From Actinomycetota bacterium (GTDB taxonomy: Bacteria > Actinomycetota > CADDZG01 > WHSQ01), in the NCBI GenBank assembly GCA_009379915.1, contig WHSV01000011.1, positions 1 through 58,726 on the forward strand: a DNA stretch of 58,726 nt. Direction: 5' to 3'. Below, piece by piece: positions 1-7,807 of the stretch. Each line of letters starts with the position of its first letter. Position 1 is the stretch's first letter. Both the position numbers and the translations under genes were made by a program. A model generated the notes under the pieces. That model was not told the DNA's origin. It searched no databases and saw nothing but the letters and a program-made list of their open reading frames with translations.

Positions 1-307
1 GGGACCAAAATGACCAAATCAGGACGGTTGGAGCAAGTCGGAGCCTGTTTCGTTGGGTCAACGCAGGCCGGATGAGATCGGGCTTGAACAGAGAGTTGCA
101 GGGGGGATTCCTTGAGTTTTCTTTGACCACTCTGCACGATCAGGGATCTCCGAGCTATTTTGGGTCGCTTAACGAAGGCCGCATGGCTGGACAGGTCCGT
201 CTCCCGTAACGATACCGAGACGGAGGGAAGCCAAGCTGACACCTGAACCGGATTTTTGGGAGGTTGGCTGTGATCGTCCACAGCTACTGGGGGCGGCCCG
301 ATCTTCG
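1..307. other. No gene recognised (left edge)
   Basis: No open frame here resembles a protein I know. Positions about 110-129 (CTTGAGTTTTCTTTGACCA) look like a diverged copy of the inner part of the direct repeat seen near 57.7 and 58.7 kb. The similarity is short and may be chance. Confidence 0.3.
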
Positions 308-694
308 ATGAGGAACGCGCGTATTGCCGCCGTACTGACCTGGGTCTACGCCGCCGCGTTCGGGTTCCCGGCCATCCCTGTCGCTGCCCACCTGCTCCAA
401 AGCGGGAGGCTCCCGACATTCCTCGACCTCTTCCCGATGTACGGCGGCCCGTGGTCGTCGCGGGTGGAAGACCGTACCTTCGCAGTACTCCTGATCGCAT
501 TCCTCATCGTGACCCTGGTTTCAGCGTCGGCCGCCTGGCTGGTGCGAAACGGATCAAAGGCCGGCGCCGTGCTCAGCCTTGTTATGTTGCCTATCGAGGC
601 CGTATTTTGGCTTGGCTTCGCATTGCCGTTCCCCTGGCTGATCGGCATCGCAAGGGCAGCCCTCCTGGCCCTTGCGTGGAAGTCTCTCGAGTGA
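308..694 (+). CDS. Small hypothetical membrane protein
   Basis: This 128-residue protein has about four hydrophobic segments: near residues 5-30, 58-80, 86-105 and 108-125. It therefore looks like a small polytopic inner-membrane protein. The ATG at 308 follows a short leader with no strong ribosome-binding site. I do not recognise the family. It is followed by a broken integrase, so the left edge may be an accessory island. Antisense frames over the same stretch have ordinary soluble composition and are less convincing. The function is unknown. Confidence 0.5.
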   Translation: MRNARIAAVLTWVYAAAFGFPAIPVAAHLLQSGRLPTFLDLFPMYGGPWSSRVEDRTFAVLLIAFLIVTLVSASAAWLVRNGSKAGAVLSLVMLPIEAVFWLGFALPFPWLIGIARAALLALAWKSLE

Positions 695-751
695 TGAATT
701 CGGGCTACTGGATCGGTAACCGTTGATGCGGCGCTAGGCATCCCTGACCGG

Positions 752-1065
752 GTGGACCGCTGTTGCAGGAATCACGGTCCTTGCGGACTTCGCGGTACTG
801 GGGGCCATTGGAACCCCTGCGTTGGCGTCAAGCTCCCTCCCGAAGATGCGCGGCCCATGCGTTTCCTGACTGCGGAATTAGTGCGAGTTGCCGACGCAAC
901 CGGCGAGCACTACCGGCCCATGGTGCTAACTGCGGGGCTCGGGGGGCTGCGCATAGGTGAACTCGCGGCCCTTCGAATCGACAACGTGAACCTGCTCAAG
1001 AGAATGATCTATGTAAAGGAGCAACTCCTCGAGGTCGAGGGAAAAAGCGACGGGACGCCTAGAGG
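752..1065 (+). pseudogene. Truncated tyrosine recombinase (phage-type integrase) fragment
   Basis: The frame reads NPCVGVKLPPEDARPMRFL and then a stretch with GLGGLRIGELAAL and LLEVEG. That is the start of the catalytic domain of actinobacterial phage-type integrases, including the first catalytic Arg in the GLRxGEL motif. The downstream HxxR box and the tyrosine nucleophile are absent, because the homology ends just before the 3' end of the convergent endonuclease III gene. The N-terminal arm- and core-binding domains are also missing. It is a decayed remnant of an integrated element. The frame stays open to 1180, but the residues after about 1065 are antisense to nth. Confidence 0.65.
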
Positions 1066-1067
1066 GT

Positions 1068-1757
1068 CTACTTGGCAGCGCCGCGAGCGAGTAGGTCCGG
1101 GCCTGCCGCGCACAAATCGAACAGGACGCAGTCGCTGCACTGTGGCCGAGCGGCTTTGCAGACTTCCCGTCCGTGCTTGATGAGTTGCATGTGGAGCTCG
1201 TAGCGGATCTCGGGGGCTATTCCGGGACGTAGGAGCCTGTGAGCCGCGTTCGCCGTCGCCTTCGGCGGGATGAGTCCCAGGCGGACGGCCACACGGAGTA
1301 CGTGCGTGTCGACGGGAAATGCATTGCGACCCATCGAGAACAGCAGCACGCAGGCCGCCGTCTTTGGCCCCACCCCAGGCAGGGAGACGAGGTAGCGCTC
1401 GACTTCATGGTCGTCGAGCCCGTTGAGGCGACCGAGGTCGATCTTGCCCTCACGCTCTTCGATCTCGGCGAGGATCCGTTGGATGCGCACCGACTTGGTG
1501 TCGGCCAGGCCGCCCGACCGAATCGTGCCGGCCACCTCCGTCGGATCCGCGTCCCTCACCGCCCGCCACGTGGGCCAGCGATTCTTGAGGCTTCGGAAGG
1601 AGCGCGCCGTGTTCAGGTCCGAGGTGTGCTGGCTCAGCACCGTCATAACGAGCTCGTCGATGATGGGCAGCTGCGGCTTGCGCGTGAACGGGCCCTGTTG
1701 AGCCAGCAGCCTGCGATGGAGGGCGCTCGTTCTGCGCCGGTCGACCTTTGCGGTCAG
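1068..1757 (-). CDS. nth: Endonuclease III (DNA glycosylase/AP lyase)
   Basis: This base-excision repair glycosylase removes oxidised pyrimidines. Visible features are the VLSQHTSDLNT segment, the helix-hairpin-helix LPGVGPKTA with its catalytic Lys, the catalytic Asp in FPVDTHVLRV, and a C-terminal 4Fe-4S loop with spacing C-x6-C-x2-C-x5-C (CKAARPQCSDCVLFDLC). The first ATG in this frame (1646) would remove about 37 residues that match the family's N-terminus (HRRLLAQQGPFTRKPQ, then LPIIDELV). No ATG, GTG or TTG lies upstream in frame as far as I traced into dnaB. A CTG at 1755-1757 overlaps the dnaB stop as CTGA, like the NTGA overlaps elsewhere in this window, and I propose it as the start. 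If CTG is not used, the gene is 1068-1646. It is probably co-transcribed with dnaB. Confidence 0.85.
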   Translation of the reverse strand: MTAKVDRRRTSALHRRLLAQQGPFTRKPQLPIIDELVMTVLSQHTSDLNTARSFRSLKNRWPTWRAVRDADPTEVAGTIRSGGLADTKSVRIQRILAEIEEREGKIDLGRLNGLDDHEVERYLVSLPGVGPKTAACVLLFSMGRNAFPVDTHVLRVAVRLGLIPPKATANAAHRLLRPGIAPEIRYELHMQLIKHGREVCKAARPQCSDCVLFDLCAAGPDLLARGAAK

Positions 1758-4387
1758 CGCGGCACCTTCGCGAGCGATGCGAACTTCGTGTACTGGTTCA
1801 TGAACGCCAGCTTCACAGTATCGGTCGGTCCGTTGCGGTGCTTCGCGACGATGAGCTCCGCTTCGCCACGTGCCTCGGAGTCACGGTTGTAGACCTCGTC
1901 ACGGTACAGAAACATGACGAGGTCGGCATCCTGCTCGATGGAATTGTGCACGATCATCCCCTCGGCGATGAAATTGTGCGTCCCCGGGACGGTCGCATCG
2001 AAGACCTCTTCGTCGGTGTCGGGAACGATTTCTGCGACTTCGTCCCAGAAGACATCGGATTGAGCCAGCGACTCAAGTCGTCGATTCCGAATCACCGTGG
2101 TGATCCGCCCGAGACGCTCGCGGCTGGGAGCCGATTTGTACAGCGAGGAGCCGCTGTAGGCCATGCCAAGCCCATGAGCAAGCTGCCGCGTCGTTACTCG
2201 TTGATCGCCCATGTGAAGGCGAATCTCGTCCCACACCTTCCGAGGAACGACATCCACCCTCGGGTTGGGAGAGATGCTAGAGAGATACGAGATGTACTCG
2301 GGAATGGCTCTGCCGCGTTCGCCGTGAATTCCAACTTCGCGGAGGAACTCGAGTTGGTTCTCAGCTCCCCGAACGTGAACCGCAAACGTGTCTTGACAAC
2401 CCGCTTTTGGTTGAGAGCGAATGCAGCTCGAGATCCCAAGACGAAGAAGGAGTAACTGGACGTCCTTTGCCAAACGACGACTGCTTGTTCCGTAATAGAG
2501 GACAACGCCGTTCGACGGTCGCAGCGATACATGACCAACCGTTGCCCAGAGATGTCTGAGGAAGAGGGTCACCTGATCATCAGGAAGACCGAACACTTCT
2601 GGGGGCAGGAACTTTTCTCTGCTGCGCTTGCCAAAGAGACCAAGGTCGTCTAGCCACCTGGCTATCGGGTTCCGGCGGCCATGGGTGAGTCGAAAAGGGG
2701 CGGGGAGATAGAGGTGCCACCAGTTTCGCTGAGCGACCAGACGTCCTGTGTTTCCGAAGCTCTTTGCAGCCTCGGAGACCGCCTGAAGATTCTCGGGGTA
2801 ATGATTCGTGTAGTGGAGAGGTTGACGTTTGACGAGACAGCCGTCCCCTATGAGATGAGCGAGCAGAATCACTTCGGCATCCTGCCAGCGGTTTGGGTGA
2901 GAGCCTTCGCTCAACCGGCGAGGGACCGCCAGATGCTCGCCCGGTTCCAAGTCGGCCAGCGACTTCCACCCATCGAAGGAAAGGAAAGGATGGTTGGCGC
3001 TCGCCCGAATTTCTCTGCCCGACCGGAGTCTGAGCTTGAACGTCTTCTTTACGCCGCTCGAGAAGACACTAGTCATCGTCCCACGAGTGAGTTTGAAATC
3101 CTCGTCCAGAGTCCAGACCGGGATGTTCCGCTCTCTCCGTTCGTAAAGCTGGCCGATCGAAACCGCTTGACCGGTGTCCGCGCGGACGACCTTCGTATCC
3201 GCGGTGAGGCACCCCGATTCCCGCAGGTCTCCGAGGAGAGGGCGCTTGTCGGCGCGCATCTCGACACCCCGGTTCAACTGCGACGCGCATAGCACCGGCA
3301 CCTCGAGCTCGCGCGCCAGAATCTTGAGGTTTCGAGATATCTCGGATACTTCCTGTTGGCGGTTCTCGGACTTGCGCGGTGACTGCATCAACTGGAGATA
3401 GTCGATGATAATCAAGCCCAGTCCGTGCTTGGCTTTCAGACGCCGGCACTTGGCTCGAATCTCTACGAGGGTTATGTTCGCGCTGTCGTCGATGAAGATG
3501 GGAGCTTCGGCGAGTCGGCCCATTGCTCCCGAGAGTTTTCCCCAGTCTTGCTCCTGCAGCGTTCCTCGGTTGATGCGCTGGGAGTCGACCTTCGCCTCGG
3601 ACGATAGAAAGCGTTTCACGAGTTCGTGGCGGCTCATCTCGAGAGTGAAGATGACGACGGGCACTGGATCGGTGCGCCTCAGTGCCGCCGCCAGGGTGAA
3701 GTCGTTCAACAGGCTCGACTTACCCATCGCAGGACGTGCGGCGATGATGATCAGGTTGTTCTTCTGAAAGCCGGCGGTGATGTCGTCGAGATCGGAAAAG
3801 CCGCTCGATACGCCCGTGATGTGCTCGCCGCGCTCGTAGAGTTGCTCGATCTGTTCCATGTTCTCGCCGAGCAACGCTTTGAGTTGATGAAGCTCGTCGC
3901 GCAGCCGCCGGTTCCCAACCTCGTAGACGATGCCTTCGGCGGCATCGACCGCATCCGCCACATCGGAGGGCATCGAGAAACCGATTTCCTGGACCTCGTT
4001 GCCCGCGCTGACGAGTCGGCGAAGCAAGGCCAGTTCCTCGACGATGCGGGCATAGCGAGCCGCCGCCGAAGCGCTCGGGTAGGCCTCGATGAGCCCGAGG
4101 ATGTACGGCCGGCCCCCGACGCCCTCCAGGGTCCCGCGCCGGCTGAGCTCTTCGACGATGGTGATCGCGTCGATCGGCTCATGGCGGTTGAAGAGCCCCA
4201 TGATCGCCTCGTAGATCTCGGTGTTGGCCGGCTTGTAGAAGTCGTCCGCGCTGAGGATTTCGACGACGTTGGCGATGGCGTCCTGCGACTCGAGCATGGC
4301 GCCGAGCACCGACTGCTCGGCATCGAGATTGTGCGGCGGTATGCGATTGGGGCGCACCTGCTGCAGTTCCCGTGCTCCCTGAGCCAC
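1754..4387 (-). CDS. dnaB: Replicative DNA helicase DnaB with an in-frame intein
   Basis: This is the hexameric replicative helicase. The N-terminal domain begins PPHNLDAEQSVLGAML. The RecA-like core carries Walker A (ARPAMGKSS), Walker B (LIIIDYLQLM) and the QLNRGVE segment. The reading frame is 877 residues, far above the usual 440-460, because a 423-residue intein interrupts it after DLRESG and before SIEQDAD. The spliced product would be about 454 residues. I chose GTG at 4387 because GGAGG lies about 10 bases upstream and the protein then begins VAQGARELQQ. The upstream ATG (4432) would place the SOS-like palindrome inside the gene. The long gap from rplI and the palindrome suggest dnaB has its own promoter. 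nth follows with overlapping codons. Confidence 0.95.
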   Translation of the reverse strand: MAQGARELQQVRPNRIPPHNLDAEQSVLGAMLESQDAIANVVEILSADDFYKPANTEIYEAIMGLFNRHEPIDAITIVEELSRRGTLEGVGGRPYILGLIEAYPSASAAARYARIVEELALLRRLVSAGNEVQEIGFSMPSDVADAVDAAEGIVYEVGNRRLRDELHQLKALLGENMEQIEQLYERGEHITGVSSGFSDLDDITAGFQKNNLIIIAARPAMGKSSLLNDFTLAAALRRTDPVPVVIFTLEMSRHELVKRFLSSEAKVDSQRINRGTLQEQDWGKLSGAMGRLAEAPIFIDDSANITLVEIRAKCRRLKAKHGLGLIIIDYLQLMQSPRKSENRQQEVSEISRNLKILARELEVPVLCASQLNRGVEMRADKRPLLGDLRESGCLTADTKVVRADTGQAVSIGQLYERRERNIPVWTLDEDFKLTRGTMTSVFSSGVKKTFKLRLRSGREIRASANHPFLSFDGWKSLADLEPGEHLAVPRRLSEGSHPNRWQDAEVILLAHLIGDGCLVKRQPLHYTNHYPENLQAVSEAAKSFGNTGRLVAQRNWWHLYLPAPFRLTHGRRNPIARWLDDLGLFGKRSREKFLPPEVFGLPDDQVTLFLRHLWATVGHVSLRPSNGVVLYYGTSSRRLAKDVQLLLLRLGISSCIRSQPKAGCQDTFAVHVRGAENQLEFLREVGIHGERGRAIPEYISYLSSISPNPRVDVVPRKVWDEIRLHMGDQRVTTRQLAHGLGMAYSGSSLYKSAPSRERLGRITTVIRNRRLESLAQSDVFWDEVAEIVPDTDEEVFDATVPGTHNFIAEGMIVHNSIEQDADLVMFLYRDEVYNRDSEARGEAELIVAKHRNGPTDTVKLAFMNQYTKFASLAKVPR
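1943..3211 (-). mobile_element. DnaB intein with degenerate LAGLIDADG endonuclease
   Basis: This 423-residue protein intron is encoded in frame inside dnaB. It starts with Cys (CLTADTKVV, block A), has a block B region (RASANHPFL, with the conserved His), and ends with block F/G residues VPGTHNFIAEGMIVHN followed by Ser of the C-extein. All residues needed for splicing appear present. The insertion point ESG/SIEQD matches the DnaB site used by the Synechocystis DnaB intein. The first endonuclease motif is intact (LLAHLIGDGCL). The second reads LFLRHLWATVGHV, with Val where the catalytic Asp is expected. The intein therefore probably splices but may have lost homing activity. Confidence 0.93.
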
Positions 4388-4788
4388 TGCCCTATCTCCT
4401 CCTATACGAACATATGTTCGATATACTCTCATCCCAGCCCGTCTGTGGCAAGGCGGAGTTCCCTGGCGTTCAGGGAGAGCGAAACGGAGCCCACTCGCCC
4501 TGTGCCCGGGCGAGAAAGCTAGTACGGCGGCCTGTGCAAGCGAAACAGCACGACTCGGTGGATTGGCTGTGGGCTCTCGCCGTGACCTGTTGAAAACCGG
4601 TGGCCCTGCGAGGGTGCCGGACGGCAGAGTCCGGCCCTCGGGGCATCAGGGATGTGGACAAAGATCCCGAGGGTGCCGTGGAAGGGGGAAAGAATTCCCT
4701 CGAGTACGCCCTTCCATTGAGATCCATTTTCTTTGTGCCTCGGCGCCCATTTTGCGGGAGCTCCCGCACTCAGAAAATCGCCGGGGGG
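4388..4788. other. Intergenic region rplI-dnaB with two hairpins
   Basis: No convincing gene lies here. Besides the SOS palindrome it holds two hairpins. The one at 4609-4640 (arm GCCGGAC pairing with GTCCGGC, six-base loop) is suitably placed to end the rpsF-ssb-rpsR-rplI transcript. The one at 4494-4514 (CTCGCCC pairing with GGGCGAG) lies closer to dnaB. Neither has a clear U-tract. A third palindrome (GCGGGAGCTCCCGC) lies near 4754. Confidence 0.45.
4407..4420 (-). promoter_or_regulatory. Perfect LexA (SOS) box upstream of dnaB
   Basis: CGAACATATGTTCG is a perfect 14-bp palindrome. It matches the LexA operator consensus of Gram-positive bacteria and actinobacteria (CGAAC-N4-GTTCG). It lies 19 bases before the dnaB GTG start, just upstream of the ribosome-binding site. 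A bound repressor would block the promoter or early transcription. Control of dnaB, and probably nth, by the SOS response is inferred. Confidence 0.8.
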
Positions 4789-5247
4789 TTAGGCCTCGTC
4801 CTCGTGAGCGATGACTTCGACCGAGACCAGAGCGTTCACCTCTTCGTGGAGGTGGATCTCGATGGAGAACGTGCCGAGTCGGCGAAGGGACTCGTCGAGA
4901 CGCACCTGGCGCGCATCGACCTCCTGCTCGAGCTGGTCCTGCACCGCGCGCGCGATGTCGTTCTTGGTGACCGACCCGAACAGCTTGCCGTCTTCCCCGG
5001 CGCGCGCCGAGATGTAGACCGGGCTCGACCCGAGCAGCGCTACCTGTGCAACGGCGTCGTCCTTGGCCTTGCGCAGCGCCTCCTCCCTGGCACGTCGCAT
5101 CTGCTCAGCCTGCTTCAGCGCGCCCCTGGAGGCGACCAGCGCCATTCCCTTGGGGACGAGGTAGTTGCGCGCGTACCCATCCGACACGGTGACGACATCG
5201 CCTTTATGGCCGAGCGTTTCGACGTCCTTCGCAAGAATGATCTTCAT
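4789..5247 (-). CDS. rplI: 50S ribosomal protein L9
   Basis: L9 binds 23S rRNA near the L1 stalk. The protein begins MKIILAKDVETLGHKGDVV and has the typical GYARNYLVPKGMA segment of the N-terminal RNA-binding domain. A long charged connecting helix and a C-terminal domain rich in acidic residues follow. At 152 residues it has the normal length. It is the last gene of the rpsF-ssb-rpsR-rplI operon, nine bases after rpsR. Confidence 0.97.
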   Translation of the reverse strand: MKIILAKDVETLGHKGDVVTVSDGYARNYLVPKGMALVASRGALKQAEQMRRAREEALRKAKDDAVAQVALLGSSPVYISARAGEDGKLFGSVTKNDIARAVQDQLEQEVDARQVRLDESLRRLGTFSIEIHLHEEVNALVSVEVIAHEDEA

Positions 5248-5255
5248 ATCGGCCC

Positions 5256-5519
5256 CTAGCGCGTGGTGTAGGGGAGAAGGGCCATCTCGCGTGCGTTCTT
5301 GACGGCCGTCGCGGCCATGCGCTGGTGCTGCGAACAGTTGCCCGTCACACGGCGAGCGCGGATCTTGCCGCGCTCGGACAGGAACTTGCGTAGCAGGTTG
5401 ATGTCCTTGTAGTCGATATAGGTCGTTTTGTCGGCACAGAACTGACAGTACTTCTTCTTTCTCGGCCGACCCGGCTTCTGAGTGGGCTTCTTGTCGCCCC
5501 GGCGTTTGTCACGTGCCAT
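5256..5519 (-). CDS. rpsR: 30S ribosomal protein S18 (zinc-binding type)
   Basis: S18 forms a heterodimer with S6 on the 30S platform. The 87-residue protein has a basic N-terminus ([20 protein letters not shown]) and then the core with [19 protein letters not shown] and [16 protein letters not shown] plus the later Cys/His pair make it the Cys-containing, zinc-binding form; the Cys-free paralogue used under zinc starvation lacks these. Its ATG overlaps the ssb stop by one base (TAATG), so translation is coupled. Confidence 0.96.
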   Translation of the reverse strand: MARDKRRGDKKPTQKPGRPRKKKYCQFCADKTTYIDYKDINLLRKFLSERGKIRARRVTGNCSQHQRMAATAVKNAREMALLPYTTR

Positions 5520-6061
5520 TACCAGTCATCTCCTCCTGAATTCTGCTGAGGCAGTCCTCCTGAATTCTGCTGAGGCGAACCAACCGGCGCACCGCTGGAT
5601 TGACCCGCTTGATTCCAGCTGTCGCCGCCCTGGCCCCCGCCCTGGTTGCTCCAGTCGCCGCCGCCCGATGGTTGGGCCCCGCCCTGCGAGCCTTTGTCGC
5701 GCCGGACCTTGGTGATCTGAGCCGTCGCCCAGCGAAGGGAAGGACCCACCTCGTCCACCTGGACCTCGATGGTGGAGCGTTTGTTTCCGTCGTTGTCGTC
5801 CCAGCTGCGCTGCTGAAGCCGTCCGGTGACGACCACGCGCGAGCCCTTGTGGAGCGACTCCGAGGCGTTCTCCGCCATATCGCGCCAGCAACTGCAGCGG
5901 AAGAAACCGTCGAGCTTGTCGTCCCAGGAACCGTCCTGGTTACGGAAGCGCCGGTTGACCGCGACGGTGAAGTTCGCAACCGCAGCGCCCCCCGGCGTGA
6001 AGCGCAATTCGGGCTCGTCGGTGATGTTTCCAACCAGTGTCACTACGTTGTCAGTAGCCAT
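5519..6061 (-). CDS. ssb: Single-stranded DNA-binding protein
   Basis: This protein coats single-stranded DNA during replication and repair and recruits partners through its C-terminal tip. Residues 1-110 form the OB fold ([20 protein letters not shown], then VAVNRRF, then [12 protein letters not shown]). The rest is a Gly/Gln/Ser-rich linker with a tandem PQQNSGG repeat. The tip reads GGDDW, whereas most bacterial SSBs end in a DDIPF-like or DDEPPF-like hydrophobic tip. The total is 180 residues. It sits between rpsF and rpsR, as in other actinobacteria. Confidence 0.96.
   Translation of the reverse strand: MATDNVVTLVGNITDEPELRFTPGGAAVANFTVAVNRRFRNQDGSWDDKLDGFFRCSCWRDMAENASESLHKGSRVVVTGRLQQRSWDDNDGNKRSTIEVQVDEVGPSLRWATAQITKVRRDKGSQGGAQPSGGGDWSNQGGGQGGDSWNQAGQSSGAPVGSPQQNSGGLPQQNSGGDDW
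5531..5578. repeat. 24-bp tandem duplication at the 3' end of ssb
   Basis: Two consecutive 24-bp units (5531-5554 and 5555-5578) differ only at their last two bases. They encode the duplicated PQQNSGG segment of the SSB tail. The near identity at DNA level suggests a recent slippage duplication. Confidence 0.9.
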
Positions 6062-6091
6062 CTCTGCTCCTTAGGTGATTGGCCGCTCGCC

Positions 6092-6376
6092 CTATGTGGG
6101 ACGGACGATCTTTCCTCGGATGAACTCGTCGGAGATCAGCAGAGTTCGCTTCAACTGGTCGATCGCGACATCCGGGGCGTCGAAGTCGGCAATGAAATAG
6201 TAGCCCTCGTTTTGATGGTTGATCTCGTAGGTGAAGCGGCGAACGCCCCAGCGATCAACCTTGCCGAGTTGGCCCCCGTTGTCGGCGACGGCCTTGGCGA
6301 AGCGGTCAACGGCCTTCTGGATGTCGCCCTCTTCGAGGCGAGCATCCACGATGACCATGGCCTCGTATTTCCTCAT
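6092..6376 (-). CDS. rpsF: 30S ribosomal protein S6
   Basis: S6 is the partner of S18 in the small-subunit platform. The 94-residue protein starts MRKYEAMVIVDARLEEGDI and has the classic YEINHQNEGYYFIADFDA strand, ending near LKRTLLISDEFIRGKIVRP. A strong GGAGGAG site lies just before the ATG. It heads the rpsF-ssb-rpsR-rplI operon. The 187-bp leader between it and the upstream glycosyltransferase has a hairpin (CTCGAG arms at about 6397-6415) that could take part in S6:S18 autoregulation. That role is a guess. Confidence 0.96.
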   Translation of the reverse strand: MRKYEAMVIVDARLEEGDIQKAVDRFAKAVADNGGQLGKVDRWGVRRFTYEINHQNEGYYFIADFDAPDVAIDQLKRTLLISDEFIRGKIVRPT

Positions 6377-6563
6377 ATATCTCCTCCTGTGGACTCGAGC
6401 TTCTGCGGCTCGAGGCCCTGGCGCGAATCACCGCTTGACAGGGCAGGGGTTTGCGAACATGGCAGCGAAGCTGCCGGCTGGTCATGCTAGCACCTCCCGT
6501 TGGAGCTCGGTCAGCCTGCGCGGGGGCCGAGATTCTTGCAATGCGGGCTGATCTCCGACGAGG

Positions 6564-7754
6564 TCAAAGGCTAGAGGGGGCCTGTGACAACTCTTCGCGG
6601 TGCGGCCGGGTCAGGGCGGTGCGCGCCGACATGAAGACGGCGATCAGCGCCAGCAGGAGAGCCGCGCGCGCCCACACTCCCCCGATCAGCAGCCTCTTGG
6701 CCCAGGTGAAGTCGAGCCCCTGGTAGACGATGTCGTAGAACCACCTGAACACTCCGACGTAGACCGCAAGGTCGGCCAGTGAGTAGGCGATCCACCAGCC
6801 GGCGTGCACCCTCAGGACCACGAAGAAGGGCAGGAGCCACAACGCGTACTGGGGCGAGTGCACCTTGTTGAACAACAGGAACGCAGCCAGCAGTGCGGCG
6901 CAGGCCTGGAGGAACGGATAAGGATCGGAGCGCCGCGCTCTCAGGAGCAGGCTGAAGGTGAGAATCAGCGCGAACGACAAGACCAGGAGTCCCGTCGAGA
7001 CGAGGTTCGTGCGCGTCGGGGGCCATTCGGGCCAGCCGAACTGCCAGATCGAATCGAAGTTGGCCGTCCTCTGCCGGTGAAAGGCGTAAGTGGCGTACCA
7101 GCCATCGAAGTTCGCGGCCATGAAGGGCAGGTTGAGGGCGAGCCACGTCCCCGCGCCCGTGAGCGCAACTCTGGCTGCCCCGGAGAGGTCCCGTCTCCAA
7201 ACGAACTCGAGCGCGAGGGGGCCGAGAAACAACAGCGGGTACATCTTGAGCGCGCCTCCGATTCCGAACGCAACGGCCGCCCCCACGGGATGGCCTTTCC
7301 ACCAAAGATAGAAACCGAAGGTGGCCGCGGCGACCGCGAGCAGATCCCAGTTGTGGAAGGCGTACAGAACGATCGCCGGAGCGGCCGCCCAAAGCAGTAC
7401 ACGCAGACCGGTCATGTGCCACAGCAGCCAGGTCGTCAGCAACCCGAAGGGGGCGAGCAGGAGAGACGAGAGGTTGAGGTAAGAGCTGCTGGTGCCGACG
7501 GGCAGCCCCGACGCCCACATGAAGACTCCTGTCAGCACCGGGTACTCAATCGCTCCGTTCAGCAACTCGGAGCCGGCGAGTCGCCCATCCACGTAGGGGA
7601 AGATGTGCTGGGCGACGCCCCGGATGCCGTACAGGGGTTGGATGTCGTTGTAGCAGAGATGGCTGAACTCCCGGCCCCCGAAACCCGCGAGGCACTGAGC
7701 CTTCAGGGCATAGCCTGCGACCAGGAACAACGCCGAGGCCGCGAGCACCACCAA
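6564..7754 (-). CDS. Membrane glycosyltransferase of the GT87 (DUF2029) type
   Basis: This is a polytopic protein of 396 residues with about ten membrane segments. An acidic motif follows the first segment (CYNDIQPLYGIRG), as in polyprenyl-phosphate-mannose-dependent GT-C enzymes, and FNKVHSPQYALWLLPF is typical of the family. In mycobacteria the gene at this locus, between ponA1 and rpsF, encodes such a transferase. The likely role is adding a sugar to a lipid-linked envelope glycan; the acceptor is unknown. I see no ATG start: a TTG at 7754 and GTGs at 7751 and 7748 are the options after an in-frame stop. It lies 53 bases after the PBP gene and is probably co-transcribed. Confidence 0.82.
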   Translation of the reverse strand: MVVLAASALFLVAGYALKAQCLAGFGGREFSHLCYNDIQPLYGIRGVAQHIFPYVDGRLAGSELLNGAIEYPVLTGVFMWASGLPVGTSSSYLNLSSLLLAPFGLLTTWLLWHMTGLRVLLWAAAPAIVLYAFHNWDLLAVAAATFGFYLWWKGHPVGAAVAFGIGGALKMYPLLFLGPLALEFVWRRDLSGAARVALTGAGTWLALNLPFMAANFDGWYATYAFHRQRTANFDSIWQFGWPEWPPTRTNLVSTGLLVLSFALILTFSLLLRARRSDPYPFLQACAALLAAFLLFNKVHSPQYALWLLPFFVVLRVHAGWWIAYSLADLAVYVGVFRWFYDIVYQGLDFTWAKRLLIGGVWARAALLLALIAVFMSARTALTRPHREELSQAPSSL

Positions 7755-7807
7755 CCCCGCGGGGACGCCAAACGGCCTGAGCTCGGTCGACTCAGACTCT
7801 GGGGCGT

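Noticed and set aside
4470-4769. 99-residue frame between rplI and dnaB
   Set aside because: There is no ribosome-binding site or family likeness, and it would cross the hairpins that follow rplI.
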